Shown here in pieces: positions 58,203 through 64,000 of a DNA stretch of 64,000 bases. The DNA comes from Nocardioides anomalus. Lineage in GTDB: Bacteria; Actinomycetota; Actinomycetes; Propionibacteriales; Nocardioidaceae. The position numbers and the translations under genes were made by a program. The notes beneath the pieces were generated by a model. The model was not told the origin of the DNA. It made no database searches and saw only the letters and a program-made list of their open reading frames with translations. Each line of letters opens with the position of its first letter. Within the stretch, counting starts at the first letter, position 1. The stretch spans positions 558,001-622,000 of the forward strand of contig NZ_CP049257.1 in NCBI RefSeq assembly GCF_011046535.1. Reading direction: 5' to 3'.

Positions 58203-60286
58203 TGCTGTCCCTCCTGCTGGGTGACGATCCGGGCGTCCAGGGCCACGGCTCCGGTGGGTGTGACCAGGACGGGGTTGAGCTCGAGCTCGGCGACCTCGGG
58301 GTGCGCGGCGGCGAACCGGCTCACCGCCGAGACGACCCGGGCGGCGGCGGGCACGTCGAGCGCCGCGCGCCCGCGGTGCTCGTCGAGGAGCGCGGCGGTG
58401 CGCAGGCCGCGGAGCAGGTCCTGCGCCTGGGCCTCGTCGACCGGCCCGAGGGCGACCACGACGTCGCCGAGCACCTCGGTCGCGGTGCCGCCGGTGCCGA
58501 CCAGGACCACGGGGCCGAAGCGCGGGTCCCACCGCGCGCCGACGATCAGCTCCACGCCGGAGGCCAGGCCGGCCATCTCCTCGACCGAGTACGCCGAGGC
58601 GTCGAGCCGGGCGTGCGCGTCGAGCAGCGCGGGCAGGTCGGGCAGGCCGACCACCACGCCGCCGCCGTCGGACTTGTGCAGCCGGCCCAGCGCCTTGAGG
58701 ACGTACGGCGCGGGCAGGTCGGCCGCCGCGGCCTCGAGCTCGGCTGCGGTGCGGACCTCGCGGGCCGCCACGAACGGCACGCCGGCCGCGGCGAACACGG
58801 CCCGGGCCGCGCTGTAGCCGGTCGGGCCCAGCGGCGCCGCGGCCGGCGGCAGGGGCGCCAGGCCGCGGGCACGCGGGGAGGTGAGGACCGCGAGCGTCGC
58901 GGCGGCGTCCTCGACCGCGGCGAAGACCGGGACCCCGGCCTCGGTCAGCACCCGGCAGGCCTCGGACTGGGGGAAGATCGACTGCACCGCGACCGGCTTG
59001 CGGCCCACGGCGTCGGCCGCGATCTGCTTGGCCGCGGCGGTCTCGGCCGGCCCGAGCCCGGCGAGGCCGTCCTCGCCGCTGGAGTAGCCGCCGAAGTAGC
59101 CGGTGACCAGCACCGCGTCCACGTCGGCGGCGTCCTGGAGCGCGGCGAAGGTGCGGGCGTAGCTGTCCGGGTCGACCTCGCCGTAGCCGGCCAGGTCCAC
59201 CGGGTTGGCCACGCTGGACTGCGCCCAGACGTGCTCGGCCAGAGACGTCTGGGTGGCGGGGGAGAGGGCCGGGACCTCGAGGCCGTGGGTCGCCAGGACA
59301 TCGGCGGCGATGACGCCGTGGCCGCCACCGTCGGTCAGCACCGCGACCCTCGGACCGCGGGGGACGGCCCGCTGCCGCAGGGCCGCGAGCACGTCGGCCA
59401 GCGCCCGTGGGGTGCGGACCTGGTGGGCGCCGGCGGCCCGGCACGCGGCGGCGACCACGGCCGCGTCACTGGTCAGCGAGCCGGTGTGCGACTGCGCGCC
59501 GCGGGCGCCGGCGCTGCTCGCTCCACCGACCAGCACCACCACCGGCGTGCCGCCGTCGACGGCCGCGGTCACCGCCGAGACGAAACCGCGGCCGTCGCGC
59601 ACGTCCTCGACGTACACCGCGACGGCCTCGGTGTGCAGGTCGGCCGCGCACGCCGCGATCAGGTCGACCAGCCCGACGTCGGCCTGGTTGCCGAGCGAGA
59701 CGAAGCGGGAGATGCCGAGCCCGCGGGCGGCGAGGAGCCGGTCCAGCTCGATGGCCAGGTTGCCGCTCTGGCTGAGCACGGCCACGCCGCCCGGCCGGAA
59801 GGAGTTGTACGCCGCGTAGGTGCCGGTGTGGTTGTCGACCACGCCCAGGCAGTTGGGGCCCACCAGCACCGCGCCGGCGGCGCGGACCCGGGCGACCAGC
59901 GCCGCCTCCCGATCCGGGGCGAGCCCCGCGGTGATGGCCACCAGCGCCTTCGCGCCCCGCGTGAGCACGCCGTCGACCGCCTCCTCCAGCCCGGCCTCGG
60001 GCACGGTGAGCACCGCGAGGTCGACCCGGTCGAGCTCGGCGACCGAGCGCAGGCACGGGCGGCCCAGCACCTCGCCGCCGCGCCGGTTGACCAGCTGGAC
60101 GCGGTGCCGGTCGGCGCCCCGCAGGGCCTGCACGGCGATCGCGTTGCCCCACTTGGCGGGGTCCGCGCTGGCCCCGACCACGGCGATCGAGGCGGGGTCG
60201 AAGAGCGCACTGAGGTCGCGGTCCACGGGTTGGGCCCACCTCCGCTCGGGCGCTGCTGGCGCGGTGGCGGAGCCCTTGACAGGCAC
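58187..60286 (-). CDS. ADP-forming acyl-CoA synthetase (acetate-CoA ligase family)
   Basis: The 699-aa protein has a CoA-binding domain (LFDPASIAVVGASADPAKWGN), a succinyl-CoA-ligase-like middle (VGPNCLGVVDNHTG; QSHTGSLTSD with the phospho-histidine) and a C-terminal ATP-grasp domain (YVLKALGRLHKSDGGGVVVGL, VLVGTGGTATEVLGDVVVALGP). It activates a carboxylate to its CoA ester with ATP, giving ADP. GTG 60286 is preferred; TTG 60301 is also in frame but falls inside a TAGGTT motif. It is the first gene of the catabolic operon and divergent from tetR across a palindromic region. Confidence 0.9.
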   Translation of the reverse strand: MPVKGSATAPAAPERRWAQPVDRDLSALFDPASIAVVGASADPAKWGNAIAVQALRGADRHRVQLVNRRGGEVLGRPCLRSVAELDRVDLAVLTVPEAGLEEAVDGVLTRGAKALVAITAGLAPDREAALVARVRAAGAVLVGPNCLGVVDNHTGTYAAYNSFRPGGVAVLSQSGNLAIELDRLLAARGLGISRFVSLGNQADVGLVDLIAACAADLHTEAVAVYVEDVRDGRGFVSAVTAAVDGGTPVVVLVGGASSAGARGAQSHTGSLTSDAAVVAAACRAAGAHQVRTPRALADVLAALRQRAVPRGPRVAVLTDGGGHGVIAADVLATHGLEVPALSPATQTSLAEHVWAQSSVANPVDLAGYGEVDPDSYARTFAALQDAADVDAVLVTGYFGGYSSGEDGLAGLGPAETAAAKQIAADAVGRKPVAVQSIFPQSEACRVLTEAGVPVFAAVEDAAATLAVLTSPRARGLAPLPPAAAPLGPTGYSAARAVFAAAGVPFVAAREVRTAAELEAAAADLPAPYVLKALGRLHKSDGGGVVVGLPDLPALLDAHARLDASAYSVEEMAGLASGVELIVGARWDPRFGPVVLVGTGGTATEVLGDVVVALGPVDEAQAQDLLRGLRTAALLDEHRGRAALDVPAAARVVSAVSRFAAAHPEVAELELNPVLVTPTGAVALDARIVTQQEGQQWTSH

Positions 60287-60302
60287 CCGCCGTGTGGGCA
60301 AC

Positions 60303-60326
60303 CTAACAAACTGATCAGTTAGTCAG
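60303..60326. promoter_or_regulatory. Overlapping palindromes between ligase operon and tetR
   Basis: AACTGATCAGTT (60309-60320) is a perfect 12-bp palindrome. CTAAC/GTTAG (60303-60307, 60318-60322) and CTGA/TCAG (60311-60314, 60323-60326) form further dyads on other centres, so two TetR dimers could bind side by side. The site covers the promoter region of both divergent operons and is a candidate binding site for the TetR product at 60354. Confidence 0.6.
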
Positions 60327-60353
60327 CCAGAGGTGACGAGGACGAATCTCGAG

Positions 60354-61004
60354 ATGACCCAGACCCCGACGAGGGCCCGGCGCAGCCGCGCCGACATCGC
60401 CGCGCAGACCCGCGAGGCGATCCTCAACGCGGCCTGCGAGGTGATCGCCGAGATCGGCCTGGAGAACGTCCGGATGCGCAACGTGGCCGAGCGGGCGGGC
60501 GTCTCCACGGCCGCGCTGCACTACCACTTCGACACCCGCGAGAACCTCTTCGAGGCCGCGCTGCACTACTCCTTCGGCCGCACCGGCGCCGACGTCTACG
60601 AGGCCCGCGGCGGCGACGACACCGCCACCGCCCGGCTGGCCCGGATCGTCATGGCCTCGCTCCCGACCACGCCCGGGCTGCGCCGCGAGTGGGCGCTGTG
60701 GCAGGAGCTGTGGTGCCGGGCCGGCCGCGACGCGGCCTCGCGCCGGATCGCCATCGAGCTCTACAAGGAGCACACCGACTGGATCGAGGAGACGCTGCGC
60801 GCGGGCGTCGAGGCGGGGGAGTTCGCCGAGCACGACGTGGTGGCCCACGCCCAGCTGGTCAACTCGGTCTGCGACGGCTACGGGGTGCACCTGATGATGC
60901 GCAGCCCGGCGGTCAGTCGCGAGCAGGCGCTGGACGCGATCTGGGCGGTCGCGGCCGCCCCGCTCGGCGTGACCACGCCCTACCCCCACGCGCGGCGCCG
61001 GTGA
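60354..61004 (+). CDS. TetR-family regulator
   Basis: The 216-aa repressor has an N-terminal helix-turn-helix (ILNAACEVIAEIGLENVRMRN, VAERAGVSTAALHYHFDTRENLF) and a ligand domain with WALWQELWCRAGRDAASRRIA, similar to BetI/PsrA-type TetR proteins of catabolic clusters. ATG 60354 follows GAGGAC; an in-frame GTG at 60333 would add seven residues. The last codon overlaps the GTG of the binding-protein gene (GTGA), so regulator and importer are cotranscribed and probably autorepressed through 60303-60326. Confidence 0.87.
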   Translation: MTQTPTRARRSRADIAAQTREAILNAACEVIAEIGLENVRMRNVAERAGVSTAALHYHFDTRENLFEAALHYSFGRTGADVYEARGGDDTATARLARIVMASLPTTPGLRREWALWQELWCRAGRDAASRRIAIELYKEHTDWIEETLRAGVEAGEFAEHDVVAHAQLVNSVCDGYGVHLMMRSPAVSREQALDAIWAVAAAPLGVTTPYPHARRR

Positions 61005-62119
61005 CCGCGACGCCGTACCTCTCGCGCCGCGCCCTGGTGGGCGCGGCGGCCGGTACGGCGCTGAGCACGTCGGCCTGTGCCTACATCGACCCGCCCGGCC
61101 CGGACCCGCTGCCGACGAAGAGGATCGTGCCCGAGGTCGACGGCGACCTCGTGTACTTCAACTGGGCCGACTACGTGCACCCGAAGGTGATGAAGGGCTT
61201 CCAGGAGGAGTACGGCGTCAAGGTCGTGCAGAGCAACTTCGACTCCATGGAGTCGATGCAGGCCAAGCTGGCCGCCGGCAACCGCTACGACGTCATCTTC
61301 CCCTCGGCGCAGTGGGTGCAGAAGCTGACCGCGGCCAACAAGCTCTACCCGATCGACCACTCCGTGCTGACCAACGCACCGGCGATCTTCGACCACTACG
61401 ACTACTTCGCCGACCCGTGGTACGACCCGGGCTCGGCGCACTCGGTCCCGTTCACGATGTACAAGACCGGGATCGCGTGGCGCAAGGACCAGCTCGGCGA
61501 CGAGCTGACCGGCAGCTGGCGCGACCTGTGGGACGACGACGCGCGCGACCACACCTTCGTCCTCGACGACCGCGACGAGGTGCTGGGCATGGCGGCGCTG
61601 CTCCTCGGGCTGCCGCTCAACACCTCCGACGTGCACGAGCTGGACCGGATCGTCGAGACCATGGGCACCCTGCGGCCCTACCTGCGCGCGTTCAGCAGCG
61701 ACGACTACCTCAACCTGCTCGGCGGCGACGCGTGGCTCCAGCAGACCTGGAGCGGCGACATGGCCGCGGTGCTGTGGCAGGCCGACGACCCCGGGCTCTA
61801 CGGGTTCGAGTCGCCGTCGGAGGGGACGCCGGTCAACAGCGACACCTACGCGATCCCGGCCAACGCCGAGCACCCCGGCACGGCGCTGCTCTTCATCGAC
61901 TACATGCTCCGGCCCGAGGTCGCGGCCAAGAACATCGGCTACATCGGCTACCCGATGCCGATCCACGGCACCGAGGAGGTCTACGACGACCTCATCGCGT
62001 CCTACCCCGCGTGCAAGGTGACCCTGGAGGACCTGGCCGGCGGCCACTACTTCACCGGCGGCTCGGTCGAGTCCACCCGGGTCCGCGACGCGGCGTACAC
62101 CGAGATCAAGGTCGGCTGA
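61001..62119 (+). CDS. Polyamine-type (PotD/PotF-like) substrate-binding lipoprotein
   Basis: The 372-aa protein has a twin-arginine-like signal with lipobox (SRRALVGAAAGTALSTSAC, Cys26). The mature part follows the spermidine/putrescine-binding pattern: LVYFNWADYVHPKVMKGFQEEYGVKV, AAGNRYDVIFPSAQWVQKL, SVPFTMYKTGIAWRKD, WSGDMAAVLWQADD and NSDTYAIPANAEHPGTAL. Ligands of this group are cationic amines, including quaternary ones. It is the first transport gene after tetR, and a base separates its stop from the next GTG. Confidence 0.9.
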   Translation: MTATPYLSRRALVGAAAGTALSTSACAYIDPPGPDPLPTKRIVPEVDGDLVYFNWADYVHPKVMKGFQEEYGVKVVQSNFDSMESMQAKLAAGNRYDVIFPSAQWVQKLTAANKLYPIDHSVLTNAPAIFDHYDYFADPWYDPGSAHSVPFTMYKTGIAWRKDQLGDELTGSWRDLWDDDARDHTFVLDDRDEVLGMAALLLGLPLNTSDVHELDRIVETMGTLRPYLRAFSSDDYLNLLGGDAWLQQTWSGDMAAVLWQADDPGLYGFESPSEGTPVNSDTYAIPANAEHPGTALLFIDYMLRPEVAAKNIGYIGYPMPIHGTEEVYDDLIASYPACKVTLEDLAGGHYFTGGSVESTRVRDAAYTEIKVG

Positions 62120-62120
62120 C

Positions 62121-62978
62121 GTGGCCCGGCGACCGGAGCGGCTGTGGGCCGCGCTGCTGCTGCCCGGGACGCTGTGGATGTCGGCGTTCTTCGTGTGCGC
62201 GCTCGGCCTGGTCGTCCTGCTGAGCTTCGGGCGCACCGACCAGCTGGGGAACCCCTACTTCAGCACCACGCTCGAGAACCTGCGCGACGTCCTGGACTGG
62301 ACCTACCTGCGCGTGGTCCTGCGCTCCCTGGTGTACGCCGCGAGCGCGGCGGTGATCTGCCTGCTCATCGCCTACCCGGTCGCCTACGTCATCGCGCGCC
62401 ACGGCGGACGCTGGAAGAACGCGCTGGTCGCGCTGCTCGTGGTGCCCTTCTTCGCCAACTACCTGGTGCGGATGTACGGCTGGCAGACCCTGCTGTCCGA
62501 CGACGGCGTGGTCCTCTCCCGACTGCGCGAGGCCGGGCTGGTCGGCTCGTCGTTCCACGTCCTCGACACCCCGGCCGCGGTGATCGGGGGGCTGGTCTAC
62601 GGCTACGCGGTGTTCATGGTGCTGCCGGTCTACGCGGCGCTGGAGCGGATGGACGGCTCGCTCATCGAGGCCGGCCGCGACCTCTACGGCTCGCCGCTGC
62701 GGACCTTCCTCACCGTCACCGTGCCGGCCACCCGCGCGGGGGCGTACGCCGGGCTCGCGCTCGTCTTCCTGCCGAGCATGGGCGACTTCGTCAGCGCCGG
62801 GCTGCTGGGCGGCACCGACGACCTGATGATCGGCAACCTCATCCAGGACAAGTTCTTCGCGGGCCAGAACTGGCCGCTCGGTGCCGCGCTGACCATGGTG
62901 CTGATGCTGCTGCTCCTGGTCTGCATGTCGGCCTACGTGCGCCAGACCGCGCGCGAGGCGAAGGCGGCCCGGGCGTGA
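62121..62978 (+). CDS. Polyamine-type ABC transporter permease (PotB-like)
   Basis: The 285-aa permease has six membrane helices and the cytoplasmic EAA loop (EAGRDLYGSPLRTFLTVTVP, around residue 190). It starts RRPERLWAALLLPGTLWMSAFFV, typical of PotB/PotH, and has FFANYLVRMYGWQTLL and FLPSMGDFVSAGLLGG. GTG 62121 lies one base after the binding-protein stop. Its stop overlaps the GTG of the second permease. Confidence 0.93.
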   Translation: MARRPERLWAALLLPGTLWMSAFFVCALGLVVLLSFGRTDQLGNPYFSTTLENLRDVLDWTYLRVVLRSLVYAASAAVICLLIAYPVAYVIARHGGRWKNALVALLVVPFFANYLVRMYGWQTLLSDDGVVLSRLREAGLVGSSFHVLDTPAAVIGGLVYGYAVFMVLPVYAALERMDGSLIEAGRDLYGSPLRTFLTVTVPATRAGAYAGLALVFLPSMGDFVSAGLLGGTDDLMIGNLIQDKFFAGQNWPLGAALTMVLMLLLLVCMSAYVRQTAREAKAARA

Positions 62979-63787
62979 GCGCGGCCCGGCGGCCCAAGGC
63001 GGCCATCGCCGTCACGATGCTGTTCTTCCTGTTCCTCTACGCGCCGATCGCCGCGGTCGTGGTCTTCTCCTTCAACACCAGGAAGTCGCTCGCCGTCTTC
63101 GACGGCTGGTCGCTGCGGTGGTACCGCGCGTTCCTCGACGACTCCGACCTGGTCCACTCCCTCGGCACCAGCCTCGAGGTCGCGGCGGTGGCCATGGTCG
63201 GCTCGGTGCTGGTCGGCACCGCACTGGCCTTCGGGCTGGTCCGGGTGCGCAGCCGGCTCGGCTCGGCCGCCGGGATCGTGATGCTGGTGCCGCTGGTGAC
63301 ACCGGAGATCGTGACCGGCGCGTCGTCGCTGATGCTGTTCAAGGGCGTCGGGCTCGAGCCCGGGCTGACCACGCTGATCCTGGCCGAGACGACGTTCTCG
63401 ATCTCCTACGTGACGGTCATCCTGCGCTCGCGGGTGGCCGAGCTGAACCCGGAGGTCGAGGAGGCCGCCATGGACCTCGGCGCCACCCGGGTCCAGGCGC
63501 TGCGTCTGGTCACGCTGCCGCTGCTGTGGCCCGCCGTGCTCTCCTCGGCGATCCTCATCTTCACCATCGTCTTCGATGACTTCGTGCTGGCCTACTTCAC
63601 CACCGGCGTGAGCCCGCAGCCGCTGTCGGTGCGCATCTACAGCGCGATCCGGTTCGGCGTGCAGCCCTCCATCAACGCGGTCGGCACCCTGCTGCTGCTC
63701 GGCTCGATCGTGCTCATCGTCCTGGCGCTGTTCCTGCCCCGCCTGCTCGGCCGCCGCGGCTCCGGGCTCGACCTCCTCGGAAGCTGA
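62975..63787 (+). CDS. Polyamine-type ABC transporter permease (PotC-like)
   Basis: The 270-aa permease has six helices, the PotC-like start VTMLFFLFLYAPIAAVVVFSFN, LVPLVTPEIVTGASSLMLF, the EAA loop EEAAMDLGATRVQALRLVTLP and FDDFVLAYFTTG. It pairs with the preceding permease. The GTG overlaps the upstream stop (GTGA), and the ATPase gene begins 8 bp after its own stop. Confidence 0.93.
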   Translation: MSAARRPKAAIAVTMLFFLFLYAPIAAVVVFSFNTRKSLAVFDGWSLRWYRAFLDDSDLVHSLGTSLEVAAVAMVGSVLVGTALAFGLVRVRSRLGSAAGIVMLVPLVTPEIVTGASSLMLFKGVGLEPGLTTLILAETTFSISYVTVILRSRVAELNPEVEEAAMDLGATRVQALRLVTLPLLWPAVLSSAILIFTIVFDDFVLAYFTTGVSPQPLSVRIYSAIRFGVQPSINAVGTLLLLGSIVLIVLALFLPRLLGRRGSGLDLLGS

Positions 63788-63795
63788 GGGACCCC

Positions 63796-64000
63796 ATGAC
63801 CGTCGTCTCCGACCCGCCCGTCGCGACCCGCACCGACGCCGCTGTGGAGCTGCGCGGTGTGGCCAAGTCCTACGGCGGCGCCAACGTCGTGCACGACCTC
63901 GACCTGGCTGTCGAGCCCGGGGCGTTCTTCTCGCTGCTCGGCCCCTCGGGCTGCGGCAAGACCACCACGCTGCGCATGGTCGGCGGCTTCGTCGACCCCA
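63796..64000 (+). CDS. Polyamine-type ABC transporter ATPase (PotA-like), partial at window end
   Basis: The first 68 codons encode the start of an NBD: VELRGVAKSYGGANVVHDLDL, AFFSLLGPSGCGKTTTLRMVGG (Walker A) and then the window ends. GAGGG lies 5 bases before the ATG. The Walker A context matches PotA/CysA-type ATPases. It completes the importer encoded from 61001. The rest of the gene lies beyond base 64000. Confidence 0.92.
   Translation, partial: MTVVSDPPVATRTDAAVELRGVAKSYGGANVVHDLDLAVEPGAFFSLLGPSGCGKTTTLRMVGGFVDP

Noticed and set aside
1..64000. tRNA genes, rRNA genes, IS elements, integrases and prophage genes
   Set aside because: I looked for T-arm-like GGTTCGA-TCC elements, transposase motifs and phage proteins; the only T-arm found belongs to the tmRNA.

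Overview
The window is about 64 kb of very GC-rich DNA with tightly packed genes, frequent GTG starts and many 4-base GTGA or ATGA overlaps. The gene content points to an actinobacterium, most likely of the Nocardioidaceae (Nocardioides-like): coenzyme F420 biosynthesis (fbiC) with F420-type luciferase-like oxidoreductases, a mycothiol-dependent-type enzyme, UdgX, an actinobacterial Tad locus, MMPL, DUF5709 and a KstR-type operator. No plasmid, phage or IS genes are visible. The organism assignment is inference from these families.

Layout. 1-6.5 kb: hemerythrin, SRPBCC and GNAT genes, then an FtsX-type ABC exporter with two different ATPases. 6.5-11 kb: a MerR/DICT regulator divergent from a LuxR-type regulator, a TPR protein, a hydrolase, a Rieske lipoprotein and a GNAT. 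11-13 kb: two tandem secreted RTX-repeat paralogues. 13-15 kb: an LLM oxidoreductase under a KstR-like box, UdgX, a 46-aa membrane protein and DUF5709. 15.2-24.7 kb: a D-xylose island. xylB-xylA-ROK on the plus strand converges on an importer operon (binding protein, ATPase, permease, second ROK) on the minus strand, with an aldose epimerase beyond it. 24.7-32.7 kb: fbiC and MMPL, then acyl-CoA dehydrogenase, MpaB-like oxygenase and LLM oxidoreductase behind a 21-bp palindrome. 32.7-33.0 kb: an extreme CCG-type low-complexity tract. 33.2-38.5 kb: a Tad pilus operon interrupted by an antisense arsR-SRPBCC pair. 38.5-45.4 kb: secreted proteins, prfB, a metalloprotease and a frameshifted amylosucrase gene. 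45.5-52 kb: ftsE, ftsX, an M23 peptidase, a 131-bp nested palindrome, smpB, several small genes and the tmRNA gene with its terminator. 52-54.8 kb: an NAD(P)H oxidoreductase, a peptidase-like hydrolase and DUF4184. 54.8-64 kb: a catabolic island (Rieske oxygenase, CaiD-like hydratase, acyl-CoA dehydrogenase, ADP-forming acyl-CoA ligase) divergent from tetR and a polyamine-type ABC importer that runs off the window.

How the genes fit together. The xylose island imports (lipoprotein, ATPase, permease), mutarotates (aldose epimerase), isomerises (XylA) and phosphorylates (XylB) the sugar, probably under two ROK repressors; inverted repeats lie at both outer promoters. FbiC makes the deazaflavin precursor of F420, which the two LLM enzymes are expected to use. 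FtsE/FtsX plus the coiled-coil M23 enzyme form a probable septal cell-wall hydrolysis module. PrfB, SmpB and tmRNA form a translation-termination and rescue neighbourhood. The last 9 kb looks like a CoA-dependent pathway for a cationic or quaternary-amine substrate.

The most unusual feature is the Tad operon. Removing exactly 750 bp (36887-37636) joins the codons GTG AGC CGC to AAG AGG and would restore a second TadE-type pseudopilin with the same GTGA overlap as its neighbours.
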